Assembly: GCA_022565355.1 (NCBI GenBank)
Contig: JAIUMU010000001.1
Coordinates: forward strand, 62,001-126,000
Reading direction: 5' to 3'
Length of the DNA: 64,000 nt
Origin: Idiomarina sp.
GTDB lineage: Bacteria; Pseudomonadota; Gammaproteobacteria; Enterobacterales; Alteromonadaceae
The position numbers were made by a program, and so were the translations under genes. Positions within the stretch are counted from its first letter, which is position 1; the number at the start of each line of letters is the position of its first letter. Shown piece by piece: positions 34,299-43,546 of the stretch. The notes beneath the pieces are model-generated. The model ran no database searches. It saw only the letters and a program-made list of their open reading frames with translations, and was not told the DNA's origin.

Positions 34299-35244
34299 GC
34301 CGCTTGCGATTAGCTTAACAGCGCTGGTGCTGGTGGCGTGCACAACCTTACCAAGTGCGCTTAATGAGAACATTCCGCCTGCTGCCGAAGCGCCGTTTTA
34401 TGCAGGTGAGTTTATTGCCGATCGGCAGCTTGATAACCCGTTAATCGGCCATTTTTGGAGCCCAGCTACAGAGCAATTCTATAGCTGGGAACAGGTGCTT
34501 ACCATGCTGCCTGAGGGCGGCTGGGTAATGCTTGGTGAACAACATGATCATCCAGACCATCATGTGTTTCAGGCCGAGTTTTTGCAAGCGTTAGCCGATG
34601 AACGGGTGTTGGGCAATGTAGCCATGGAGATGTTGGCGGTAGATCAGCAGCGCGCGTTGGATAGCTCTATGATGCGCCGTGATTTGCTTCCCCATGAACT
34701 GAACTGGAACCCTGGCTGGCCATGGGAGCATTATCAAGCTCAGGTGCATGTTGCCCTGATGTGGGCAAACCGCGTGCTGGCAGGTGATTTAGCAGAAGAA
34801 CAGAAAGATGCCACGCGCCGCGATATCGTGGAAATACCGCACTATAGCCCAGCGCACTCGGAGTTTTTGCTGGATTTAGTGGTTACTAGCCACTGTAATT
34901 TATTTCCAGCCGATATGGCAGCGCCGATGCTGAAAATGCAGCTGGCTCGAGATCAATTTATGGCGCGGCAAATGAACCGCAATGCGCTGGACGATAAAGT
35001 GAGTGTATTTATTGCCGGTGGTGGCCACGTTCGTGCTGATTATGGCGCGCCGTTGTGGCTGAACGCCGATGTACCTCGCCTTACCATTATGTTGCAGGCA
35101 GTAGGCACTGAGCATGATGCCAGCACCTATTTGCAGGATCGTGCAGAAGGCCGTTTACCCGCTGATTTAATTTACTTTGTACCTGCCGTGGAAGAACGTG
35201 ATTATTGCGCTGAGTTTCTAGAAACAATGCGGGGCGGCTCGTGA
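34279..35244 (+). CDS. ChaN-family lipoprotein
   Basis: A 321-residue protein with a lipoprotein signal peptide (LTALVLVAC, lipidated Cys near residue 21) and a ChaN/DUF399 domain: VMLGEQHDHPDHHVFQAEFL, NVAMEMLAVDQQ and a late IAGGGHVRADYG. Campylobacter ChaN binds haem and is iron-regulated; haem binding is possible here through the His-rich HDHPDHH segment, but the iron link is not shown because no Fur box is visible. It overlaps the M14 gene upstream by 20 bases and the aldolase gene downstream by four, so it is the middle of an operon. Confidence 0.85.
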   Translation: MLKRIYKPLAISLTALVLVACTTLPSALNENIPPAAEAPFYAGEFIADRQLDNPLIGHFWSPATEQFYSWEQVLTMLPEGGWVMLGEQHDHPDHHVFQAEFLQALADERVLGNVAMEMLAVDQQRALDSSMMRRDLLPHELNWNPGWPWEHYQAQVHVALMWANRVLAGDLAEEQKDATRRDIVEIPHYSPAHSEFLLDLVVTSHCNLFPADMAAPMLKMQLARDQFMARQMNRNALDDKVSVFIAGGGHVRADYGAPLWLNADVPRLTIMLQAVGTEHDASTYLQDRAEGRLPADLIYFVPAVEERDYCAEFLETMRGGS

Positions 35245-36389
35245 GCACCGCAAAACCAATAGTATCCATGCTGCGCCAACCTGCTCGGGGTATGGCGGCA
35301 ACACTGCGCAGCTTAGCTGATTACGTGGAAGCGCTAGAACGCGAGAGTGGCGAGCCTTTACCGCAAGATGTATATGGCCAAGGTGCGCTAATTCGTGATT
35401 TTGAGCAAGAAATAGCAATGTTACTGGGTAAGCCTGCGGCATTGTTTTTACCCAGTGGTACCTTAGCGCAACCGCTAGCATTGCGTATTCACGCCGAACA
35501 CAAGGGCCGCAACACTATCGGCTTGCACCCAACTTCACATCTATTGCTGCACGAAGAAGCGGGTTACGAAGAATTATGGGGGCTTACTGCGCAGCATATT
35601 GGCAATAAACAGGCGCCATTTACCCGCGCCGATTTACAAAACCTAGTGTACACGCCGAGTTCTCCTTTATCGGCGGCGCGTGGCTTTGGCGTTGGCCCAG
35701 CCGCAGAATTGCCAGCGGCCGTAGTTTGGGAGCTACCAGCGCGCGAGATAGGCGGGCAGTTGCCCAGCTGGAAGGATTTACAGGCCCAAGTAGCGTGGGC
35801 GCGCGAGCATGATATTGCGGTGCACTTTGATGGTGCGCGGTTATGGCAATGCCCAGCGGCTTATGGGCAAAGCTTAGCCACCATTGCAGGCCTTGCGGAT
35901 TCGGTGTACGTAAGCTTTTATAAAGATTTAGCGGGTATTTCTGGGGCAATGTTGCTCGGGGAAGCGGATTTTATTACCCAAGCGAGGGTATGGGCGCGCC
36001 GGGCAGGGGGGAATTTATTCTCGTTGTATCCGTATGTGTTGGCTGCTAAACAAGGGGTTGCCGAAAACCTAGCTAGTGTGGATAGCGCGGTAAGTTATGC
36101 GCGGGAGCTTGGTTTGGCCTTGGCAGAAGTAGCCGCAGTGCAAGTAGTTCCGAACCCGCCGCAAGCGGCCATGTTCCATTTACATATTCAGATGGAACGG
36201 GACCAACTGCAGCGCGCAATAGCCGCGTATGCGCAAGAGCAAGGTGTGGAAGTGCTGCCAAAACCGCGCGCAAGTTATGCACAGCATGATAAACCAGTGC
36301 AAGTGTGTGAAATACCGGTAGGGCGCAATGCCATGCAGCACCCAGTTGCATTTTGGCAGCAGCACTTAGCGGCGTTGTTACAAAAATAA
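35241..36389 (+). CDS. PLP-dependent threonine aldolase/beta-eliminating lyase family protein
   Basis: A 382-residue fold-type I PLP enzyme. Visible are DVYGQGALIRDFEQEIAMLLGK at the start, FLPSGTLAQPLALRIH, VHFDGARLWQ with the PLP-ring Asp, and SFYKDLAGISGAML with the Schiff-base Lys, all typical of the low-specificity threonine aldolase family. It would cleave a beta-hydroxy amino acid, such as threonine, to glycine and an aldehyde; exact substrate is unknown. Its GTG start overlaps the TGA of the ChaN gene (GTGA), giving coupled translation. It is the last gene of the operon. Confidence 0.85.
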   Translation: MSTAKPIVSMLRQPARGMAATLRSLADYVEALERESGEPLPQDVYGQGALIRDFEQEIAMLLGKPAALFLPSGTLAQPLALRIHAEHKGRNTIGLHPTSHLLLHEEAGYEELWGLTAQHIGNKQAPFTRADLQNLVYTPSSPLSAARGFGVGPAAELPAAVVWELPAREIGGQLPSWKDLQAQVAWAREHDIAVHFDGARLWQCPAAYGQSLATIAGLADSVYVSFYKDLAGISGAMLLGEADFITQARVWARRAGGNLFSLYPYVLAAKQGVAENLASVDSAVSYARELGLALAEVAAVQVVPNPPQAAMFHLHIQMERDQLQRAIAAYAQEQGVEVLPKPRASYAQHDKPVQVCEIPVGRNAMQHPVAFWQQHLAALLQK

Positions 36390-36486
36390 GCTATGAATGG
36401 GTGCGCGGGCAGCTATCAGAAGTAGCGCTAAGCCACAGAATTAGTTAAGGTTGTTGCTACAAGAATAATAATGGACTATTCCACAT

Positions 36487-37440
36487 ATGAAAGCACGCCG
36501 ACACCCCCAGCGGAAGTTTAAAATTCGCCAATATATTGCTTCGCGCAATATTCTTCAACTTACTCGCGATTATGTACTCATTAATGCTCTGGTGGCAGTT
36601 TTGCTCGCATCGATGCTGGTTTTGATTACCGGTGATCGTAGCGAGGGTTTGAATTATATTTACCATATTTACATCGAGCTATTTGGCAAAGAACCGCGCT
36701 GGGAGCTACCTGATCGTTTCCTATATCAGAATATCCGTGCCTTTTTAGCCACCCTATCATTGTTATCGCCGTCGTTATTTCTCGGTATCATCATTTATAA
36801 ATTCTTTGTATTGAAGCGCGATAATATTGTATTTCGCAAAATGTGCGATATGTATGAGGAAAATGGCGATCGATTTTTAAATATTCATTTTTATATTTCA
36901 TCATCGCTGTTGCTGTATAACCTGCGTTTTACTGCTTTTATACGCACCTATGAAGCGGCCCGTGAGAACGCATCGGGAAAGGTGTATCCAATGAACACCT
37001 TTCCACTTGATTTGAATGGTGATGCTTTTTACCCGTTGCCCTATAACTATGTACCCAGCCGTTTCCGGATAAAAATCAAAGATAATCCTACGGTTGGTTT
37101 GCGCTCCGATAACCCTTCAATTGTAGTAAATCAAGATGGCACGATTGATGTGCATACTGCGGAACGAAAAATCTCGCTGAACCCGAAGCAGGGTGATTTT
37201 TGCGAGCTATACATTGTGGCCTCGGGCGAGGTGCCAGATTTGAACTCAACCTTTAACGAACTCAAATGTTATCGAATTCCCGAAGATGTTTCGCCAACGC
37301 CACTGCCAGAAATGGTGACGCGTTTCGTGCGCGCGGAAGATCGCTTTGAGGTGGATAACTGGGGCGATTTTGAGGGTGGTAAATTGAACCGTTTACAACG
37401 CCGTAAGGCGCAAAAAGCCGGCAGTTTCCGAAAGCAATAA
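36487..37440 (+). CDS. Two-transmembrane hypothetical protein with large soluble domain
   Basis: A 317-residue protein of unknown function. A basic N-terminus precedes two hydrophobic helices (about 31-48 and 86-107), and the remaining 210 residues are soluble and beta-rich, ending in a basic tail. The order - short loop with aromatic residues, second helix, then an Ig-like cytoplasmic domain - recalls two-TM ion channels, but no selectivity-filter sequence is present, so I do not assign that role. No good Shine-Dalgarno precedes ATG 36487. The last 48 bases overlap the end of the convergent DUF1028 gene. Confidence 0.65.
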   Translation: MKARRHPQRKFKIRQYIASRNILQLTRDYVLINALVAVLLASMLVLITGDRSEGLNYIYHIYIELFGKEPRWELPDRFLYQNIRAFLATLSLLSPSLFLGIIIYKFFVLKRDNIVFRKMCDMYEENGDRFLNIHFYISSSLLLYNLRFTAFIRTYEAARENASGKVYPMNTFPLDLNGDAFYPLPYNYVPSRFRIKIKDNPTVGLRSDNPSIVVNQDGTIDVHTAERKISLNPKQGDFCELYIVASGEVPDLNSTFNELKCYRIPEDVSPTPLPEMVTRFVRAEDRFEVDNWGDFEGGKLNRLQRRKAQKAGSFRKQ

Positions 37441-38280
37441 TGAACTTACTTGTTGTTTTTGCGCATCGTAGTTACTGGCCAAATTGTGATTTGCGAGTAA
37501 GTTAGCAACGGCATCAGGCTGCTCTAAGGTAACAAGGTGTTGGGTAGGTGAGGTAGCTGATAAGTGTCCTAGGAGCTCATCAAGTAAGCGTAAATCCGCG
37601 GCGCTTAGCTGGCGCACGGGCACCATTTGATGGCTGAAATGCTGTGGGTTGTAAAGCTTAAATACGCTGTATAAATCGCGCAATTCGGCAAGTGGCCTTG
37701 CCGCGGCATCTACCCGCAAATCAACAAAGGTATCAGAACCGCCTAAATAGCCGCCACCTTGGCGTTTCATAAGTAGTGCTGCGGCTAGTTTTCCCCGTTT
37801 ATCACCGCCATGTTGTTGGCCAGCAAGCATCCCTTTAATCATTGCGCTACCCAATTCCATGCCTTTATTACGGGCCGCTGAAAAGGCGCTAGCAATGGCT
37901 TGGGTTGTGCCGGGTACGAGCATATTCCCTAACACAATGAAATCGTTACTGGCCAAGCTTTCTACTTCTGGCGTGCACTGTTCGCCATCGTACAAAGCAC
38001 TTTCACCTGCCACATTCATTACGCCAATTTGGCGCACATGAGCAAGATCGTCGGCAAGTAAGAAATCTTCAATCGCTTGTTCAGGAGTTCGGCCTGCCCG
38101 CAGCGATTCTAGCGCCGAGCCAGCGGAATCCGGATTCGCAAAACTTTGGCTTACAATTAGCCCGGCGCGGGTGTCTATCCAAGGCACAAGCGAACCTACA
38201 GCTAAGAAATTAGACGCGGTGATAATTGCCAGCGTATTGGTTTCCGGTTCGCGAACAGCAAGGGTAAACGTAGCGATCAT
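37393..38280 (-). CDS. DUF1028 family protein (Ntn-hydrolase-like)
   Basis: A 295-residue protein whose first 200 residues fit the DUF1028 family: a start of TFTLAVREPETNTLAI, VGSLVPWIDTRAGLIVSQSFANP, then LASNDFIVLGNML and DLRVDAAARPLAELRDLY. DUF1028 proteins are thought to share the Ntn-hydrolase fold; in some bacteria they are linked to amide or peptide breakdown, but activity is unproven. The C-terminal 90 residues are helical and less conserved. GGAG lies nine bases before ATG 38280. The gene lies downstream of the SDR gene on the same strand and overlaps the convergent membrane-protein gene by 48 bases. Confidence 0.82.
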   Translation of the reverse strand: MIATFTLAVREPETNTLAIITASNFLAVGSLVPWIDTRAGLIVSQSFANPDSAGSALESLRAGRTPEQAIEDFLLADDLAHVRQIGVMNVAGESALYDGEQCTPEVESLASNDFIVLGNMLVPGTTQAIASAFSAARNKGMELGSAMIKGMLAGQQHGGDKRGKLAAALLMKRQGGGYLGGSDTFVDLRVDAAARPLAELRDLYSVFKLYNPQHFSHQMVPVRQLSAADLRLLDELLGHLSATSPTQHLVTLEQPDAVANLLANHNLASNYDAQKQQVSSLLLSETAGFLRLTAL

Positions 38281-38339
38281 TGAGTAATTCTCCGCGCCAA
38301 TGGCTTGGTTAGAAGTGGGTTGGTTAAAAGCAGCGCGGC

Positions 38340-39092
38340 TTACGATTTACCAGCAGTAAAGCCACCATCTACCATTAATGTTGTGCCTGTTATAAAGCTT
38401 GCCTCATCACTCGCTAAAAATGCAAATGCATTTGCTACTTCTTCAGGCCTACCTAATCGTTGCAGTGGGTGTAAGGCGATTAGTGCTTGCATGGTTTCAT
38501 CATCTATCTGCTCAAGCAAGGGCGTTTTTATGTAGGCAGGGCCAATACCGCTAACGCGTACTCCATGAGGTGCGGCTTCTAGCGCTAAAGTGCGGGTTAA
38601 ATTTACCACACCACCTTTGGCTGCAGAGTAGGCGGCGGTGCCCGATTGGCCAAACTTACCCAAAATCGATGCACAGTTTACGATAGAGCCAGAGCCTTGT
38701 TCATACATGATATTCAGTGCAGCCCGGGCCACCCGAAACACGCCGGTGAGGTTAACATTAACAACGTGCAGGAAATCCTCATCGCTATATTCATGCGCGG
38801 GGCATATGCCGCCGATTCCGGCATTATTAAATACCGCATCTACGGCGCCAAACTCACTCTTAATTTCCGCAAATACCGCATTTACATTGCTCGTATCGGT
38901 TACATCCAGTGCCTTGAATACGCAGCGGCGAGAATACTCTTGAGTAAGCTCGCTCGCTAATTTAGCGCCTTTGCTACTCGCTAAATCAGCGATTACCACA
39001 TCGGCGCCATCTGCTAAACAGCGCTCAACAGACGCTAAACCAATACCACTGGCGCCACCGGTTACTACTACTACTTTATTTTCGAGTTTCAT
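38340..39092 (-). CDS. Short-chain dehydrogenase/reductase
   Basis: A classical 250-residue SDR oxidoreductase. The NAD(P)-binding TGGASGIG, the structural NNAGIGG, the active-site Ser (IVNCASILG) and the YSAAKGG Tyr-Lys pair are all visible, and the C-terminal ITGTTLMVDGGF matches the family end. An Asp at the end of the second strand (VVIADL) suggests preference for NAD. The substrate is not inferable. ATG 39092 has AGGG about ten bases upstream. It follows the exporter operon after 62 bases and might be its last cistron, or be transcribed with DUF1028. Confidence 0.88.
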   Translation of the reverse strand: MKLENKVVVVTGGASGIGLASVERCLADGADVVIADLASSKGAKLASELTQEYSRRCVFKALDVTDTSNVNAVFAEIKSEFGAVDAVFNNAGIGGICPAHEYSDEDFLHVVNVNLTGVFRVARAALNIMYEQGSGSIVNCASILGKFGQSGTAAYSAAKGGVVNLTRTLALEAAPHGVRVSGIGPAYIKTPLLEQIDDETMQALIALHPLQRLGRPEEVANAFAFLASDEASFITGTTLMVDGGFTAGKS

Positions 39093-39154
39093 TGTTGGTG
39101 CCCTTTTAAACAATGTTATGAGTTATATCGGGTGGGTTACCTTATGCTGGCTCA

Positions 39155-40363
39155 TTACAGCGCGCGAATTTTATCGCCATCGCGCAAATCAGCTGGCGGA
39201 TGCGTAACCACTGTTTCCTGGGCGTTAAGCCCAGCAATCACTTCAGTATAGATGCCAGAGCGGCGCCCTACAGTGATCTGCGTCAAGCTAACGCGGTTGT
39301 TCTGTACCAAAAACACATGCCATTGATTATCTTGGCGAAATAGGGCGCTTACCGGAATATAAAGCGCATCATTTGATTCCCATGTAATGATCTGAGTTTC
39401 TACTCGGTACCCTTCACCGAGCTGCTCCCATTGGCTGGGCGGCGATAGTAGGGTGGCATACACGCTTACCCGTTGTTCATCGATACCTAGTGCGGATACT
39501 TTGGTAAATCCAGCGGGCTCTACTAAACGAACTTGCGCTTCAAGGGTATCTTTGCCACCCCAACGATCAATGCGCACCTGCATACCGGGTTGCACTCGTA
39601 CCGCATCTTGGGAAAGCAAATCAATACGTACCTCAAGCTCACTTAAATCACCAATTTCTAAAATCGATTCACCAGCGGAAACTACGCCTTCGCAACAGCG
39701 GAATCTGCGTAATACCACACCATTAATGGGTGCTGAAATGGCTAACGCTTGGCCACCCTCACTAGTACGAGTGCCCTCGCTAATGGCTAACATTAATCGT
39801 GTGTTTTCTAGTTCGGCTGTGGCAGCGCCCACGGCAGCCCGCGCTGAACGCTGGCTAGAAGTAGCACGTTGTAGTGTGTTTCGCGCCCGATCCAATTCGG
39901 TTTGCGAAATGGCTCCTTCTGCAGCGAGTTGCTGAAAACGCTGATATTCACCGGCAGCAAACTCGGCCTCGGCAACTCGATTCTCTAGTTCGGCTTGGGC
40001 GAATTCAAGGCGCGCTTGGGCCGCATTATATTGCTCTCGAGCTTGTTCCCGGCTGCGTGCATCTAACGCAGGGGTTGGTAACGGTTCAATATAAAACACT
40101 GAGGTGCCGGCGGTTACAGTATCGCCCGTGTTCAGTTGTACGCGTTGTAAAAAACCACTAATGGGTACGGCAATATTGTAGGTGTTTTGTAGGTGAGTGC
40201 GGCCTTCTTCGTTAATACTTTCAGCAAAATAACCTTGTTGTACTTGCGCTAGGGTTACTGCGTTAGGGGCAGGCTGGAGCATCCAAACTAAACTGGCTAC
40301 AAAGGCTACGAGCAACGCACCAATAATGAACTTCTTTAACCCGGTAGATGATTGTTTTGACAT
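39155..40363 (-). CDS. HlyD-family periplasmic adaptor of an ABC exporter
   Basis: A membrane-fusion protein of 402 residues: an N-terminal anchor (KKFIIGALLVAFVASLVWML), a biotinyl-lipoyl half-domain (VPISGFLQRVQLNTGDTV), a long alpha-hairpin (about residues 95-195, rich in Ala/Glu/Arg), the second lipoyl half (ISAPINGVVLRRFRCCEGVV), a beta-barrel domain and a membrane-proximal domain ending VTHPPADLRDGDKI. It links an inner-membrane pump to the outer membrane. Two adjacent Cys in the second lipoyl half are unusual. AAGGA precedes ATG 40363. It is the third exporter gene of the tesB-ATPase-permease-adaptor operon; no TolC-type gene is nearby. Confidence 0.88.
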   Translation of the reverse strand: MSKQSSTGLKKFIIGALLVAFVASLVWMLQPAPNAVTLAQVQQGYFAESINEEGRTHLQNTYNIAVPISGFLQRVQLNTGDTVTAGTSVFYIEPLPTPALDARSREQAREQYNAAQARLEFAQAELENRVAEAEFAAGEYQRFQQLAAEGAISQTELDRARNTLQRATSSQRSARAAVGAATAELENTRLMLAISEGTRTSEGGQALAISAPINGVVLRRFRCCEGVVSAGESILEIGDLSELEVRIDLLSQDAVRVQPGMQVRIDRWGGKDTLEAQVRLVEPAGFTKVSALGIDEQRVSVYATLLSPPSQWEQLGEGYRVETQIITWESNDALYIPVSALFRQDNQWHVFLVQNNRVSLTQITVGRRSGIYTEVIAGLNAQETVVTHPPADLRDGDKIRAL

Positions 40364-40387
40364 GCGAATATCCTTAAAGAACGCTAG

Positions 40388-42739
40388 TTATTCTGTTTTC
40401 AGTGATTGAATCATATCAAGTTGCCATATTCGCTTGAGCATTAACCCTAAGGATAGGAGCGCTGCAAACAATACGCCAATTGCTGACAATGCAAATATGT
40501 GAGGGCTTAAAACAAAAGGAATACGAAATAAATCGATACTCATCGCGGTTACCAATAGCCATGAGAACAGCATACCAATGGCCCAGCCGAGAGGAATGGC
40601 GAGTACTACTAAAACGGCTAGTTCGCCAAGTAGGGTAGCGGCAACTTCTGCCTTACTAAAGCCCAGTACGCGCATGGTGGCCAGTTCTCGTTCGCGTTCA
40701 GCAAAAAGAATGCGGGCGTTGTTGTATACCACGGCGAACGTAATTGAACCTGCCAGCACAAACATTACCGCCATAAACCCAAGAATCGTGTTGTCGATAT
40801 AGGTTCGAATTTCGTGCTCTGCCTGCGCGAATTGGGTAATCGACGCCACCATTGGCATTTCGTGTAATGTGGGAAACAGCGTTGCGTAGGTATGCTCTTG
40901 GCTTAGTATCCAGGCGCCAGAAATTACATCCCCTTCGCGCAATGCCCGGTTAAGCGCTTCGCGCTGCATGTAAACACCTAAGCCGAGTGGTTCATCAATT
41001 ACTCCTGCAAGCGGTAACTGTAACTGTTGCTGGCGGCCAGTTAAAACCCGCACACTTACAGGATCTCCGAGCTCCAGCTGTAAATCCTCCGCTAAATACC
41101 GAGTGAGTAAAATGCCATCTGTTGGCAGGGCTTGTTGCCATCCGGGCAAGGCTCGCAGTTCCGAATGATCATTGAGGCCTAATAACATCAGCCGCCATTC
41201 TTTACGGTTGTTACTGAGTTGAATGGGTACACTGCGATAGCCTTCAGCATAATCAACCTCTGGTAGGCTTTGCAGGCTGTACAGGGCGCGCCCGGGAGTA
41301 ACGTCAGTGAATTGCACATCGAGGTTCATACGCAGTATTTGCCGGTACTGAGTGGTAAGCATTTCATTTACCGCGTTGAACTGATAACTGCCCACTACTA
41401 ATAAACTGGCGGATAGCGCAATGCCCAAAACTGATAGGCTTGCGCGTAAGCGAAAGCGTTGGATATTGCGTAGAATAATCCGTACTGGTTGGTTAAACCA
41501 TGCTTGCAGCCATGGCATATCAAGCCAACTTCGGTGGTAAATCGGTGGTGAAGGTGGGCGCATTGATTCAGCAGGGGGCCTTTTTGCAGCCGCATATACG
41601 GCTCGAAAGGTACCCGTTACGCCAGCGATGGCAGCAACGATAAACGCAATGGCAATGGCGCGCGGTTGTAAACCAAAAATAAACTCAGGAAAGCGAAAAT
41701 AAGTGGCGTATAAACTGGCCATTGGCTGCGCCACGATCATGCCAAGTACAATACCGCCAAGCAAACCAATTCCAACTACTGCAGTGGTGAACCACAAATA
41801 ATGTTGAATAATGTGGCGATTACTATAGCCAAAAGCTTTTAATAGCGCGATGGGTTGGCGCTGGTTATGAATAATGCGGGTCATTAAAATGTTCAGTAGA
41901 AATGCGGCTACCCCGAGAAATATGGTGGGTAGCACCACTGCCATTACGCCAAGTTGCTGTAACTCCTCGCTAAGAAAGCGATGTGATACTTGCTCATATC
42001 TTCCGTAGGCACCTTGGCTACCATAACGCTGCAAAATTAGATTCAGGGAATCGCTCACATAGCCACTATCGGCATTACTTTGCAGGCTTAAGGTAATGTT
42101 ATTAAAAGCACCATCCATATCAAAGGCGGCGGCTAGTGCTGAACGATTCATCCAAAACACACCGTAGCGGGCGTAATCCGGCAAAATGGAGTTTGGGTCT
42201 ACTTGATAAATGTATTCGGGAGAAAGGGCAATACCAACAATTTGTAGCGCTTGTATACGGCCATTAAGTATCGCGTGAATATCATCGCCAACGTGCAAAC
42301 CGTGGGCATCGGCAAAGGGTTCGCTGATCACTATTTCATTTTGAGCACCTGCTCCAGGGCGACCGCCATAAAGGTAATGTAAGCGATTGAGCAACGGTTC
42401 TGAATAATCAGGAATCGATACAATTTGCCCTTGGATAGGTTCATCAAAGCCAGCAAGAGAAAAGCGCGCCGCAGCTTGAATACGGGTTTCGGCGATATTC
42501 ACCCCATCAATCTGCTCAACTTGTCGAATGAGATCGTTGGGTGCGCGGGTAACCTGAGCAAACACATCAGCAAATTGATAGGTTTGATAGAAACGTTGTT
42601 GGGAGAGTTCAATGGATTGTTTGGTGCTTACGGAAATAATCAGCACCATCACGCCCGCGGCCACTACTGCCGCGATAGCGAGGATTTGCCCCAGCATAGC
42701 GCGTATATCGCGCTGTAATTTGTGCTGAAGGGCATTCAT
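40388..42739 (-). CDS. ABC transporter permease with two FtsX domains
   Basis: A 783-residue inner-membrane permease. A first transmembrane helix (ILAIAAVVAAGVMVLIIS) is followed by a large periplasmic domain, three helices of an FtsX domain (about 260-390), a second helix-periplasm unit and a second FtsX domain at the C-terminus. This duplicated arrangement is that of the large FtsX-type exporters, unlike MacB with a single four-helix unit fused to an ATPase. Such systems act with a separate ATPase and an HlyD-type adaptor, as encoded on either side. The substrate is unknown; lipids, peptides or antibiotics are possible. Confidence 0.88.
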   Translation of the reverse strand: MNALQHKLQRDIRAMLGQILAIAAVVAAGVMVLIISVSTKQSIELSQQRFYQTYQFADVFAQVTRAPNDLIRQVEQIDGVNIAETRIQAAARFSLAGFDEPIQGQIVSIPDYSEPLLNRLHYLYGGRPGAGAQNEIVISEPFADAHGLHVGDDIHAILNGRIQALQIVGIALSPEYIYQVDPNSILPDYARYGVFWMNRSALAAAFDMDGAFNNITLSLQSNADSGYVSDSLNLILQRYGSQGAYGRYEQVSHRFLSEELQQLGVMAVVLPTIFLGVAAFLLNILMTRIIHNQRQPIALLKAFGYSNRHIIQHYLWFTTAVVGIGLLGGIVLGMIVAQPMASLYATYFRFPEFIFGLQPRAIAIAFIVAAIAGVTGTFRAVYAAAKRPPAESMRPPSPPIYHRSWLDMPWLQAWFNQPVRIILRNIQRFRLRASLSVLGIALSASLLVVGSYQFNAVNEMLTTQYRQILRMNLDVQFTDVTPGRALYSLQSLPEVDYAEGYRSVPIQLSNNRKEWRLMLLGLNDHSELRALPGWQQALPTDGILLTRYLAEDLQLELGDPVSVRVLTGRQQQLQLPLAGVIDEPLGLGVYMQREALNRALREGDVISGAWILSQEHTYATLFPTLHEMPMVASITQFAQAEHEIRTYIDNTILGFMAVMFVLAGSITFAVVYNNARILFAERERELATMRVLGFSKAEVAATLLGELAVLVVLAIPLGWAIGMLFSWLLVTAMSIDLFRIPFVLSPHIFALSAIGVLFAALLSLGLMLKRIWQLDMIQSLKTE

Positions 42740-42781
42740 GGGCTAGTTACCTTGTGGCTGGATAAGTAATTGCATACATGA

Positions 42782-43546
42782 TTACCATTTTAGCTCGCTA
42801 GGAGAGCGCCGTTGTTTATTTTCATGAATAGAAGCAATTTTGCCATCCGATAACCGAATAACACGATCAGCCATTTCACCAATCACTTCATTGTGGGTAA
42901 TTACTGCGGTGGTGGTGCCCAATTCACGGTTAATATTTTGCAGTACTTCGAGCACGATAATGCCAGTTTTCGAATCGAGCGCGCCGGTAGGTTCATCACA
43001 CATCAGCACGGCTGGGCGTTTGGCAATTGCACGAGCAATAGCCACGCGCTGTTGCTCACCGCCAGAGAGTTGCGCTGGGAAGTGATGCATACGCTGTTCC
43101 AAGCCAACCAGCTTTAAAGCCTGTTCTGGGGGCATGGGGTTATCGGCGATTTCGGTAACAATGGCCACGTTTTCGAGCGCCGTAAGGCTGGGAATTAAAT
43201 TATAAAACTGAAACACGAAGCCAACGTGTTGGCGCCGAAATAGGGTGAGCTCGCGTTCACTTATATTGGTGAGCGATTGCTGCTGATAGGTTACTTCACC
43301 ACTGCTGGCACTATCTAAACCGCCAAGAATATTGAGCAGGGTAGATTTCCCGGAGCCAGAAGCACCGAGAAATACAACGAATTCGCCTGCATAAAGCTCG
43401 AGGTCTACCCCGCGTAAGGCTTTAATTTCAACCTCACCCATGGTGTAGTTTTTACATAATCCCCGCGCAAAGAATACCGGGGTTTTTTCAGTGGGGTTCA
43501 CCTGCTCCGTATTTACGTTAGGTGAGCCCCGCTTAGCTGCGTTCAC
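42782..43546 (-). CDS. ABC transporter ATP-binding protein of an FtsX-type exporter
   Basis: A 254-residue MacB/LolD-type ATPase. Walker A is [11 protein letters not shown], the signature is [14 protein letters not shown] and Walker B is [12 protein letters not shown], followed by a switch His in AVITHN. It energises the adjacent FtsX permease. Translation starts at a GTG whose Shine-Dalgarno (AAGGA, seven bases upstream) lies inside tesB; the two genes overlap by 14 bases. This ties the exporter to the thioesterase gene in one transcript. A 20-residue lead before the ABC core is poorly conserved. Confidence 0.92.
   Translation of the reverse strand: MNAAKRGSPNVNTEQVNPTEKTPVFFARGLCKNYTMGEVEIKALRGVDLELYAGEFVVFLGASGSGKSTLLNILGGLDSASSGEVTYQQQSLTNISERELTLFRRQHVGFVFQFYNLIPSLTALENVAIVTEIADNPMPPEQALKLVGLEQRMHHFPAQLSGGEQQRVAIARAIAKRPAVLMCDEPTGALDSKTGIIVLEVLQNINRELGTTTAVITHNEVIGEMADRVIRLSDGKIASIHENKQRRSPSELKW

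Noticed and set aside
36487..37440. Two-TM ion channel
   Set aside because: Topology is similar, but there is no selectivity-filter motif between the helices.
40388..43546. MacB-type macrolide exporter
   Set aside because: The ATPase is a separate protein and the permease has two FtsX domains, unlike MacB.
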